Shown here: positions 41,196 through 48,995 of the stretch, one piece after another
How the letters are laid out: each line of letters begins with the position of its first letter
Position numbering within the stretch: position 1 is the first letter of the stretch
Source: Clostridiales bacterium
GTDB taxonomy: Bacteria; Bacillota; Clostridia; Oscillospirales; Oscillospiraceae
Assembly (NCBI GenBank): GCA_021205695.1
Contig: JAJPXB010000036.1
Location: 1-55,965 of the forward strand
DNA: 55,965 nt
Reading direction: 5' to 3'
Translations under genes and position numbers: made by a program
Notes under the pieces: model-generated
What the model was told of the DNA's origin: nothing
Databases searched by the model: none
Seen by the model: the letters and a program-made list of their open reading frames with translations, nothing else

Positions 41196-41624
41196 TTGGC
41201 AGCGTATATTTCCGTTCCCCGTGACCTGTCACGGGTCAAATCCAAGGTGCTTTTTAACCTGACAAAGCGCCAGCTCATCTGCTTCGGCATCGGTGCGGTC
41301 ATCGGCGTACCGGCCTTTTTCCTGCTGAAGCAGTCGGGTAACGTCTCTTTTGCGGCGATGGGGATGATGGTCATCATGCTCCCCATGTTCTTTCTCGGAA
41401 TGTATGAACGGGACGGGCAGCCGCTGGAGGTCATTGCAAAACAGTTTATCACAGCCAAGCTGATCCGCCCCAAGACCCGACCCTATCGGACGAACAACTA
41501 CTATTTGCTCCTGATGCGTCAGGCAGAGGCAGAAATGGAGGTACACCGCATTGTTCAGCTTTCTCAGCAGCAAAAAGGCGGCTGGCAGCGACGTAAAGCT
41601 GCCGGAGAATCTGACCCGGCGTGA
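41196..41624 (+). CDS. prgI: PrgI family conjugation protein (VirB3-like)
   Basis: A 142-residue protein with the family start AAYISVPRDLSRVKSKVLFNLT and two membrane helices (about 30-50 and 54-74). PrgI resembles VirB3 and works with VirB4 at the inner membrane. TTG 41196 is favoured: GGAGG is 7 bases upstream and family members begin at this point; ATG 41166 would add ten unrelated residues. The 3' end overlaps the VirB4 gene by 74 bases in another frame. Confidence 0.87.
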   Translation: MAAYISVPRDLSRVKSKVLFNLTKRQLICFGIGAVIGVPAFFLLKQSGNVSFAAMGMMVIMLPMFFLGMYERDGQPLEVIAKQFITAKLIRPKTRPYRTNNYYLLLMRQAEAEMEVHRIVQLSQQQKGGWQRRKAAGESDPA

Positions 41625-44028
41625 ACGCCGTCAGATTCAGGCCGTTATCGACCAGGCCAGAGGAAACGACGGCATTCCCCGGACAGCCCAACAGTCCATC
41701 CCGTTTGAGCGGATGTTCCCGGACGGTATCTGCCGGGTCAGCAGTCGCTATTACACGAAAACCATCCAGTTCTGGGACATTAACTACCAGCTCGCCCAGC
41801 AGGAGGATCAGACCGCCATCTTTGAGGAGTGGTGTAGCTTTCTCAACTTCTTTGACAGTTCCGTGCGCTTTCAGCTCTCCTTCATGAATATGGCGGCAAA
41901 TGCGGAGGACTTTGAAAAGAGCGTTCGTATTCAGTCCCGGAACGACGGCTTTGACCGGGAACGGGTGGAGTTCAGCCGTATCCTGAAAATGCAGCAGGAG
42001 CAGGGCAACAACGGTCTGTCCAAGGCCAAGTATCTGACCTTTGGCATCGAGGCAGAGTCCATGAAGCAGGCCAAGCCCCGGCTCGACCATGTGCAGACCG
42101 ACCTGCTGAACAACTTCCGGCGGCTGGGGGTGACAGCCAGGGTGCTGGACGGAAAAGCCCGTCTGCGCCTGATGCACGATATATTCCACATGGGCAGCCG
42201 TGACCGGTTCTACTTCGACTGGAAGTGGCTGGTGGAGGGCGGCCTTTCGGTCAAAGACTTTATCGCTCCCACATCCTTCTCCTTCCCCGGTGGCCGCACC
42301 TTTCAGATGGGGGAGCTGCACGGAGCCATGAGCTACTTGCAGATCACAGCCTCCGACCTGAGCGACCAGCTTTTGAAGGACTTCCTGGATATGGAGTCCA
42401 GCGAGATCGTGACCATGCACGTCCAGTCCGTTGACCAGAACAAGGCCATCAAGCAAATCAAGCGCACCATCACGGAGCTGGACAGGAGCAAAATCGAGGA
42501 GCAGAAGAAGGCCGTTCGCAGCGGGTATGATATGGACATTCTCCCCAGTGACCTGGCTACCTACGGCAAGGATGCCAAGTCACTGCTGAAGGAGTTGCAG
42601 AGCCAGAATGAGCGGATGTTCCTCATCACTTTCCTGGTGATGAACACCGGGCGCACCGCCCAGGAGCTGGAGGACAATGTGTTTCAGGCCAGTTCCATCG
42701 CCCAGAAGCACAACTGCAATCTGCGGCGGCTGGACTTTCAGCAGGAGCAGGGGCTGATGTCCTCACTCCCCCTGGCGCAGAATCTGATTGAGATTCAGCG
42801 GGCGCTGACCACCAGCTCCACCGCCATTTTTGTCCCGTTTACCACCCAGGAGCTGTTCCAGAGCGGCGGCGAGTCCCTGTACTATGGCATCAACGCCATC
42901 TCCAACAACCTGATCATGGTAGACCGGAAGAAGCTGAAAAATCCGAATGGCCTGATTCTCGGTACCCCCGGCAGCGGCAAGTCGTTCTCTGCCAAGCGGG
43001 AGATCACCAACGCTTTCCTCTCGACAGACGATGATATTATCGTGTGTGACCCGGAGGCGGAATATGCGGCACTGGTACAGCGGCTGAATGGGCAGGTCAT
43101 TAAAATCAGCCCCACCAGCTCCCAGTATATCAACCCGATGGACATTAACAGCAACTACTCCGAGGAGGACAACCCCATTGCGTTGAAATCCGATTTTATC
43201 CTCTCCCTGTGCGAGTTGGTGGTGGGCGGCAAGGAGGGCTTACAACCCATTGAAAAGACGGTCATTGACCGCTGTGTCCATCAAATCTATCAGCGGTACT
43301 TCGAGCACCCCACGCCGGAGAATATGCCGTTGCTGGAGGACTTGTACCACGCCCTGCTGGAGCAGGAGGAAAAGGAAGCCCGGCACGTTGCCACGGCATT
43401 GGAGATTTACGTCAAAGGCTCCCTGAACCTCTTTAACCACCGTACCAACGTGGATGTCAACAACCGCTTCTGTTGCTATGACATCAAGGAACTGGGCAAG
43501 CAGCTCAAGAAAATCGGGATGCTCATCGTCCAGGATCAGGTCTGGGGTCGCGTCACTGCCAACCGGAACGCTGGGAAAAGCACCCGCTACTATGTGGATG
43601 AGTTCCACCTGCTGTTGAAGGAGGAACAGACGGCGGCCTATTCTGTGGAGATTTGGAAGCGGTTCAGAAAGTGGGGCGGTCTGCCGACCGGTATTACTCA
43701 GAACGTGAAGGACCTGCTTTCCAGCCGGGAAGTGACCAATATCTTTGAAAACAGCGACTTTATCCTCATGCTGAACCAGGCCGCTGGCGACAGAGAGATT
43801 CTGGCCAAACAGCTCAATATCAGCCCCCATCAGTTGTCCTACGTCACTCACTCCGGTGAGGGCGAAGGACTGCTTTTTTATGGAGATGTCATTCTGCCCT
43901 TTGTAGATCATTTCCCCACGGACTCCGAGCTGTACCAGGTGATGACCACCAAGCTGAGTGAAGTGTCCGGCCAGACTGCGGAATTGCCTGAGAGAGCATC
44001 CGCACCGGAGGTGACAGATGCTCGATAA
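41551..44028 (+). CDS. virB4: VirB4/TraE-type secretion ATPase
   Basis: An 825-residue ATPase that powers the mating channel. The N-terminal half holds the VirB4 domain (RRERRQIQAVIDQARGNDG...), and the C-terminal half the ATPase core with Walker A GTPGSGKSFS near residue 470, Walker B YYVDEFHLLL and the late ITQNVKDLLSS motif. TTG 41551 has GGAGG 9 bases upstream; starting there gives the expected length and a 74-base overlap with prgI. It overlaps the next gene by 11 bases. Confidence 0.95.
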   Translation: MFSFLSSKKAAGSDVKLPENLTRRERRQIQAVIDQARGNDGIPRTAQQSIPFERMFPDGICRVSSRYYTKTIQFWDINYQLAQQEDQTAIFEEWCSFLNFFDSSVRFQLSFMNMAANAEDFEKSVRIQSRNDGFDRERVEFSRILKMQQEQGNNGLSKAKYLTFGIEAESMKQAKPRLDHVQTDLLNNFRRLGVTARVLDGKARLRLMHDIFHMGSRDRFYFDWKWLVEGGLSVKDFIAPTSFSFPGGRTFQMGELHGAMSYLQITASDLSDQLLKDFLDMESSEIVTMHVQSVDQNKAIKQIKRTITELDRSKIEEQKKAVRSGYDMDILPSDLATYGKDAKSLLKELQSQNERMFLITFLVMNTGRTAQELEDNVFQASSIAQKHNCNLRRLDFQQEQGLMSSLPLAQNLIEIQRALTTSSTAIFVPFTTQELFQSGGESLYYGINAISNNLIMVDRKKLKNPNGLILGTPGSGKSFSAKREITNAFLSTDDDIIVCDPEAEYAALVQRLNGQVIKISPTSSQYINPMDINSNYSEEDNPIALKSDFILSLCELVVGGKEGLQPIEKTVIDRCVHQIYQRYFEHPTPENMPLLEDLYHALLEQEEKEARHVATALEIYVKGSLNLFNHRTNVDVNNRFCCYDIKELGKQLKKIGMLIVQDQVWGRVTANRNAGKSTRYYVDEFHLLLKEEQTAAYSVEIWKRFRKWGGLPTGITQNVKDLLSSREVTNIFENSDFILMLNQAAGDREILAKQLNISPHQLSYVTHSGEGEGLLFYGDVILPFVDHFPTDSELYQVMTTKLSEVSGQTAELPERASAPEVTDAR

Positions 44029-46573
44029 ATCGCCCCGGCTGCGGTTCTCCGATGAGGAATTGGAGAACCGCACCGTAGAACGGGCGGCAGAACGAGCAGA
44101 AAGAGCCGCAGACAAGGCTGATGCTGCCAAATCCAAGCTGCGTCGGGAGGGAGATCGGGCAAAGGCTCAGGGAAGAAAGCTGCGATTCGGCAAGAAGGAC
44201 ACTTCCGGACAAACGGCTCCGCCGTGCCGGGGGACGAAGCCGCCCTCACCCGGCAGAGCTCAAAAGGCCGGTGCCGCTCCTCCGTCAAAGGCAGCGACCT
44301 CTGCCGGGGGCAGCGGAAAGACAAGAAACGGCAAAAGGTCTGCTGCAAATCCTGCACAGGGAAACGGCAAGCCTGCCAGAAGCAAGCTAAAGACGGAGCC
44401 GACAGCCGGTAGGTCTGTTCGTTCCCGGCTCCGCTTCGACAGCACCACCAAAGAGGTCGCCGCCCCCGGCAATCGGTTCCGGCAGTCCGCCGCCCATGCA
44501 GTGGGCGGCACGGTAGCTGGGCAGGTACATCACCAGGTCAACACGCAAAATGAGGATGGCAATGTGGGGGTTCAGGCAGTCCATCAGGGCGAGGAGGCCG
44601 TGGAAGGGACAGCCCATGCCGTGAGTCACGCCGGGTACAGCCGAAAGGTGAAAGCCTATGACAAGGCGGCGAAACTGGAGCGCAAGGCGGATAAGGCCAA
44701 TATAGAGGCGCTTTTCCAGCAGGAGCTGGCCGAAAATCCCGGTGCGGCATCCAACCCCTTCTCCCGCTGGCGGCAGAAGCAGCAAATCAAAAAGGAGTAT
44801 GCAGCGGCAAAAGCAGCAGCGTCCAAAAGCAGCAAAGCAGGTTCTGCCAAGGCGGTGGAAGAAGCCAGGGAGAAAGGCAGCGCCGCTCTGAATACGGTCA
44901 TAGAGTTCTTCAAGTCGCAGAGCGGAACGGTGAAAATCGTTTTGATTGCCTGCCTTGTCCTGCTGCTTCTCGTTGTGCAGCTCCAGTCCTGCTCTATCCT
45001 GGCCTCCGGTACGCTGACCTCCGTAACTCTGACCTCCTGGCCTGCTGATGATACAGAGATCACCAAGGCCGACGCCTACTACACCAAACTGGAGGCACAG
45101 CTACAGAAAAAGATCAACAACATGGAATCCACCCACTCCAACTGTGATGAGTTCAATTACAGCATTGGAGAGATCGGCCATGATTCCACGGTGCTTATCA
45201 GCTATCTGTGTGCCAAATATGGCGACTTCACGTTCAGCGAGGTGAAATCCGAGCTGGATACTATTTTTGCCTTGCAGTATGACCTGGATGTGGAGACCGC
45301 CAACGAGACCCGGACAGTGACAAAGACCGTGCAGGCCGGTGAGTATATTGGCGAGGTCGTGACCAGTGGCTACTGCTCCTGTTCCATCTGCTGTGGGCAG
45401 TGGGCAGGTGGGCCAACGGCATCCGGGGTGTATCCCACAGCCAACCACACGATAGCGGTGGACGCAAACAATCCCATTGTCCCCATCGGGACGCAGATTA
45501 TTATGAACGGCGTTCTCTACACGGTAGAGGACACCGGCAACTTTGCCCGGTATGGCGTGGACTTCGATGTCTATTATGATGACCACTCCACAGCACTTGC
45601 TCACGGTCATAAGACCTGGGACGCTTACTATGCTGGTGGTGATGGGGAATCCATCGAAGTGACTACAACAGAGACCGTGAAGGTCTGCTATGTGACCCTG
45701 ACCGTCACCGACTTTGAGAGCATTCTGACTGGCCGTTTGGATGAGGAACAGACCGAGATGTACGACATCTATCAGGAGACCAAGGGCAACCGGGTCATCT
45801 TTGGGACGCCACTGGACTTCAACTGGCACCTGTATATCACCGGCGAGTACGGCTACCGATGCAGCGGCACCAGCGTGGTGTCCTCTGACTGCCTGGATGT
45901 GACAGTTCCCACCGGAACAGAGGTGCTTTCCGTCATGGATGGCACTGTGAAGTCGGCGTCCGGCGGCACCGTTGCTCTGAAAAATGACAGCGGTTATATC
46001 ATCAAGCTGGGCGGGCTGAAAAATATCAGCGTATCCGCAGGCGAGGAAGTGACCAACGGGCAGACCATCGGCAAGGTGGGCAGTTCCGGGGCGCTGACGA
46101 TCTCCTTCACCTACAACGGCACCAGCTTCAACCCCTACTTCTACCTGGATGTGGGTGAAGGCAGTCTGTTCGGAGATGTGGACGTGGGTGACGCCACCGG
46201 CAAGGCGGCACTGCTGATCGCCAAGGCGTATCAGTATCTGGGGGTTCCCTATGTGTGGGGCGGCTATTCCCCCAGCGGGTTCGATTGCTCCGGCTTCGTG
46301 TCCTACTGCATCAACAACTGCGGTGCAGATTGGAGCGTGGGGCGGCTGACCGCCAACGGTCTGCTGGGTATCTGCACAAAGGTATCTTCGTCGGAGGCGC
46401 AGCCGGGCGACCTGATCTTCTTCCAGGGGACGTATTCCACCAGCGGCGCAAGCCATGTGGGTATCTACCTGGGGAATGGTCAGATGATCCACTGCGGCAA
46501 CCCCTGTCAGGTGAGCAGCATCAACACATCGTACTGGCAACAACACTTTTTATGTTTCGGGCGCTTATCATAA
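44018..46573 (+). CDS. Cell-wall hydrolase of the mating apparatus (3D + inactive M23-like + NlpC/P60)
   Basis: An 851-residue CD1108-type protein. A basic, Ala/Lys-rich cytoplasmic region of about 305 residues precedes one membrane helix (IVLIACLVLLLLVVQL). Outside come a 3D domain (YCSCSICCG, PIGTQI, DTGNFARYGVDFDVYY), an M23-like domain (about 610-710) and NlpC/P60 (GFDCSGFVSYC with the catalytic Cys, SHVGIYLG with the His). In the M23-like part the metal His residues are gone: HxxxD reads SDCLD and HxH reads TIS, so it probably only binds. The enzyme should open the peptidoglycan for the channel. Confidence 0.9.
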   Translation: MLDKSPRLRFSDEELENRTVERAAERAERAADKADAAKSKLRREGDRAKAQGRKLRFGKKDTSGQTAPPCRGTKPPSPGRAQKAGAAPPSKAATSAGGSGKTRNGKRSAANPAQGNGKPARSKLKTEPTAGRSVRSRLRFDSTTKEVAAPGNRFRQSAAHAVGGTVAGQVHHQVNTQNEDGNVGVQAVHQGEEAVEGTAHAVSHAGYSRKVKAYDKAAKLERKADKANIEALFQQELAENPGAASNPFSRWRQKQQIKKEYAAAKAAASKSSKAGSAKAVEEAREKGSAALNTVIEFFKSQSGTVKIVLIACLVLLLLVVQLQSCSILASGTLTSVTLTSWPADDTEITKADAYYTKLEAQLQKKINNMESTHSNCDEFNYSIGEIGHDSTVLISYLCAKYGDFTFSEVKSELDTIFALQYDLDVETANETRTVTKTVQAGEYIGEVVTSGYCSCSICCGQWAGGPTASGVYPTANHTIAVDANNPIVPIGTQIIMNGVLYTVEDTGNFARYGVDFDVYYDDHSTALAHGHKTWDAYYAGGDGESIEVTTTETVKVCYVTLTVTDFESILTGRLDEEQTEMYDIYQETKGNRVIFGTPLDFNWHLYITGEYGYRCSGTSVVSSDCLDVTVPTGTEVLSVMDGTVKSASGGTVALKNDSGYIIKLGGLKNISVSAGEEVTNGQTIGKVGSSGALTISFTYNGTSFNPYFYLDVGEGSLFGDVDVGDATGKAALLIAKAYQYLGVPYVWGGYSPSGFDCSGFVSYCINNCGADWSVGRLTANGLLGICTKVSSSEAQPGDLIFFQGTYSTSGASHVGIYLGNGQMIHCGNPCQVSSINTSYWQQHFLCFGRLS

Positions 46574-46598
46574 GCCGGGACAGATTGGAGGAATTGTT

Positions 46599-46862
46599 AT
46601 GAGCGCAAAGCTCGACAGGCTCGGTGCAGACCGAGAAAAGGCACGTCAGAAACGTGACGAATGGGACAGCCGGTTCAAGGAGCTTGACCGGCGCTATAAG
46701 GAACAGGAAAACACAGAAATTCACGACATGGTACACGCCGCAAATCTGACCCCGGAGCAGCTCGGTGCGCTGATTCGCAGAGCGATGAGCGCCGCCCCAG
46801 AGGGCAGCATTCCGGCGGATATTACCACAGAGGATAAGGAGGACAACGCCTATGAGGATTAA
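46599..46862 (+). CDS. DUF4315 family protein
   Basis: An 87-residue protein, helical and highly charged: a coiled coil (LDRLGADREKARQKRDEWDSRFKELDRRYKEQE split across residues 5-37) then a short conserved part (IHDMVHAANLTPEQLGALI). It always sits between the NlpC/P60 hydrolase and the DUF4366 protein in this ICE family. GGAGG precedes ATG 46599. It overlaps the next gene by 11 bases. Function unknown; a scaffold role at the mating channel is conceivable. Confidence 0.85.
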   Translation: MSAKLDRLGADREKARQKRDEWDSRFKELDRRYKEQENTEIHDMVHAANLTPEQLGALIRRAMSAAPEGSIPADITTEDKEDNAYED

Positions 46863-47988
46863 GCGCATGGTGGCCGCACTGTTGGCCTGTATGATGATGG
46901 CAACACTGACGATCCCCTGCTATGCAGCAGAGGTAGCAGAGGATGAGGTAACTTCCACCGAGGACACCGCCTCTGCCACGGCGGAGGAAACCGAGGAGGC
47001 CAGAGTGACTGTTTCCTGGGAAGAGCTGTTGGACGAACTCAGTGACGGTGATGATGGGGATACCACAACGGATACAGCCGCAGAGGAAACCATCCTGACC
47101 GGGACTGTGACCGCCGATTCTTATCTGAATCTGCGCTCTGGTGCCGGTACAGATTATGATGTGCTGGGGCAGCTCCCCAGCGGCACCCAGGTCACTGTAA
47201 TCGGCGAGGAGGACGGATGGTATCAGGTCACAGTCTCTGAACTGACCGGGTATGTGTACAGCGATTTTCTCGATGTCGTTGAGTCCTCCATTTCCACCGA
47301 CACGGAGGATTCCGATGAGCTGGATACCGCTCTTCTGCTGATGCTGTTCAGCTTGATGCTGCAAAACAGCGACGAAGATGCGGACACTTCCTCTGCCCTG
47401 ACTCCGGAAGGAAATCTGACGCTGGTAGATAATATTGAGGACAGCACCAGCGGAAAGCAGTTCATCACGGTGGTCACAAAGAGCGGCAACTACTTCTATC
47501 TCATCATTGACGAGGACGACGAGGGTGAAAGCACTGTCCACTTCTTGAATCAGGTGGACGAGGCCGACCTGCTGGCTCTGATGGATGACGAAGATGTGGA
47601 GGAGTATACCGCATCCCAGGAGACAGAGACAGAGCCTGTGACGGAACCGGTGGAAGATGAGCCGGAGACCACCGTTGACGAAACAGAGGTAGAGACTACT
47701 GCGGACGAGGAAACAGAGGAAGAAGCCTCCAATTCCGGCAGCACGATGCCGATGATCGTTCTGGTGCTCGTCCTGTTTTGCGGCGGTGGCGGCTTCCTGT
47801 ACCTCCAGGCGAAGAAAAAGAAGCAGACCCAGCAGAAGCCTGACCCGGATGCAGATTACACCGGGGAGGATGACGAGGAGCTGGAGCTTCCCGACGAGGA
47901 CAGCTATGCTGACGAGGGCGGCTACACGGATACGGATGAGGAGTTTGACAGCGACGATGACGGTTTCACCGACGATGAGCCGGTCTGA
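46852..47988 (+). CDS. DUF4366-type surface protein with an SH3b domain
   Basis: A 378-residue secreted protein with a signal peptide (residues 1-26, ending PCYAAE), an acidic linker, a bacterial SH3 domain (about 85-140: SYLNLRSGAGTDYDVLGQL), a DUF4366/CD1107-type domain (about 180-245, with GKQFITVVTKSGNYFYLII), an acidic stretch, a membrane helix (MPMIVLVLVLFCGGGGFLYL, about 300-320) and an acidic cytosolic tail. The SH3b domain, likely to bind peptidoglycan, is not always found in this family. It closes the mating gene block. Confidence 0.87.
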   Translation: MRIKRMVAALLACMMMATLTIPCYAAEVAEDEVTSTEDTASATAEETEEARVTVSWEELLDELSDGDDGDTTTDTAAEETILTGTVTADSYLNLRSGAGTDYDVLGQLPSGTQVTVIGEEDGWYQVTVSELTGYVYSDFLDVVESSISTDTEDSDELDTALLLMLFSLMLQNSDEDADTSSALTPEGNLTLVDNIEDSTSGKQFITVVTKSGNYFYLIIDEDDEGESTVHFLNQVDEADLLALMDDEDVEEYTASQETETEPVTEPVEDEPETTVDETEVETTADEETEEEASNSGSTMPMIVLVLVLFCGGGGFLYLQAKKKKQTQQKPDPDADYTGEDDEELELPDEDSYADEGGYTDTDEEFDSDDDGFTDDEPV

Positions 47989-48013
47989 TTCTCCATAACG
48001 GGCTATGCGCCCG

Positions 48014-48033
48014 GGGCGGCCACGAGGTCGCCC
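48014..48033 (+). terminator. Hairpin at the end of the mating block
   Basis: GGGCGGCC pairs with GGTCGCCC around ACGA, 26 bases after the DUF4366 stop. No T-tract follows. Confidence 0.4.
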
Positions 48034-48086
48034 TGAACATATCGTCGATTTGAAGATAGGAAGACAGTGAAATAGCACAATTTCTT

Positions 48087-48115
48087 TTGATTGTTCTGCC
48101 TGATTCGAGTATAAT
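48087..48115 (+). promoter_or_regulatory. Promoter of the toxin-antitoxin cluster
   Basis: TTGATT and a perfect TATAAT with 17-base spacing, 28 bases before the antitoxin start. AT-rich surroundings contrast with the mating genes. Confidence 0.7.
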
Positions 48116-48143
48116 GAAATGAGAAATGGAAGGGGTATCTGCT

Positions 48144-48374
48144 ATGGTCGTAACTGCAACTGAGTTCAAGACGAATTTTGGGAAATACCTGGATATGCTG
48201 TTGAGCGAGGACATCTTTATCACCCGGAAGGGGAAGGTTGTCGCCAAGGTTGTCAATCCCAACGTGAGTGCTGTCGATACCATCAGCGGAATGCTGGCAG
48301 GAAAGCTCCCCGAAGAATACGATGCAAGGTCGATAAGAGAGGAGCGCCTGAACAAATATGCGCTTGACGATTGA
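48144..48374 (+). CDS. Phd/YefM family antitoxin
   Basis: A 76-residue antitoxin. The N-terminal half is the Phd/YefM DNA-binding fold (VTATEFKTNFGKYLDMLLSEDIFITRKGKVVAKV), and the C-terminal half (about 45-76) is the toxin-neutralising helix region. ATG 48144 follows GGAAGGGG; ATG 48126 lies upstream of that site. Members repress their own operon and bind a Doc or PIN toxin. Its partner, immediately downstream, is broken. Confidence 0.85.
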   Translation: MVVTATEFKTNFGKYLDMLLSEDIFITRKGKVVAKVVNPNVSAVDTISGMLAGKLPEEYDARSIREERLNKYALDD

Positions 48375-48546
48375 CCCCCAATATCTTTCTGGAGGTGCTG
48401 GCAGAGCGGGAGCTTTTTTATGAACACTCCAAAGTAGACCTCGAGCTCTGTGAAAGTAGAAAGGTGCCGAGGTTATTCTATACCGTTTGCGGAGGAAGTG
48501 CATTTACATGGCAAGAAACTCAAATCCTTATGTACAATCGAATATG
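48358..48546 (+). pseudogene. Degraded PIN-domain (VapC-like) toxin
   Basis: An ATG at 48358 overlaps the antitoxin end and begins MRLTID. After a run of five Cs (48375-48379) the frame is lost and ends at TGA 48421. One frame over, the sequence continues as PNIFLEVLAERELFYEHSK, DLELCESRKVPRLFYTVCGG, which matches the start of PIN toxins, including the first metal Asp (DPN) when joined. The remaining two thirds of a PIN domain, with the other acidic residues, are absent. One inserted C plus a large deletion explain this. The toxin must be inactive. Confidence 0.65.
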
Positions 48547-48732
48547 AAGAAGCGGGCTGAATCCATCCCGTTTGCAGAGAAGCTGCCGGAACCCCGTTTC
48601 CCTGATCTGAGAGATATGCCCCAGCAGCAGGTTGACGCAGAATTGGAAAGAGGCTACGTTGATATTGTCGCTGGACGTACTCGTTCAGCCAAAGATGTAT
48701 TCGCCGCTATCCAAGAGGAGTACGGCATATGA
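48508..48732 (+). CDS. Small antitoxin-like protein
   Basis: A 74-residue protein (starts MARNSNPYVQ) with a disordered Pro-rich middle (AEKLPEPRFPDLRDM) and a C-terminal helix pair (VDAELERGYVDIVAGRTRSAKDVFAAI) resembling the tails of RelB/DinJ-type antitoxins. GGAGG precedes ATG 48508. It overlaps the next small gene by ATGA. No toxin gene is adjacent. Antitoxin assignment is by resemblance only. Confidence 0.6.
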   Translation: MARNSNPYVQSNMKKRAESIPFAEKLPEPRFPDLRDMPQQQVDAELERGYVDIVAGRTRSAKDVFAAIQEEYGI

Positions 48733-48878
48733 GTATAAGCTATGATGTAGAAACCAAACTGGATGAGGCAGACCGTGCAGCGGAATTGGACGATGTGCGC
48801 TACACAGAGGAGCAGGTGTTTGGCCGTGTGAAAGAGCGTCTCATTGACAGTCTCCGTAATTTACCGGAACACGTCTGA
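48729..48878 (+). CDS. 49-residue antitoxin-like protein
   Basis: A short gene coupled by ATGA to the one before. The product (starts MSISYDVETKLDEADRAAEL) contains the pattern DEADRAAELDDVRYTEEQVFGR, seen in the C-terminal helices of small type II antitoxins. A toxin gene would be expected next, but 48879-48995 contains only a hairpin. It may be a stranded antitoxin or a remnant. Confidence 0.55.
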   Translation: MSISYDVETKLDEADRAAELDDVRYTEEQVFGRVKERLIDSLRNLPEHV

Positions 48879-48960
48879 ACGTTTGCACGAAGGCGAGATT
48901 ATGGTGTGTAACTAAGTGAGATTCACGCATTGTGCTCCTGATTCCAGAATGAGACAAATG

Positions 48961-48990
48961 ATGGCGTGGTTGGAAATCCAGCCACGCCAT
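48961..48990 (-). terminator. Terminator between convergent genes
   Basis: ATGGCGTGG pairs with CCACGCCAT, with an inner TGG/CCA. It follows the AlbA_2 gene on the minus strand and the small antitoxin gene on the plus strand. Confidence 0.65.
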
Positions 48991-48995
48991 AAATA

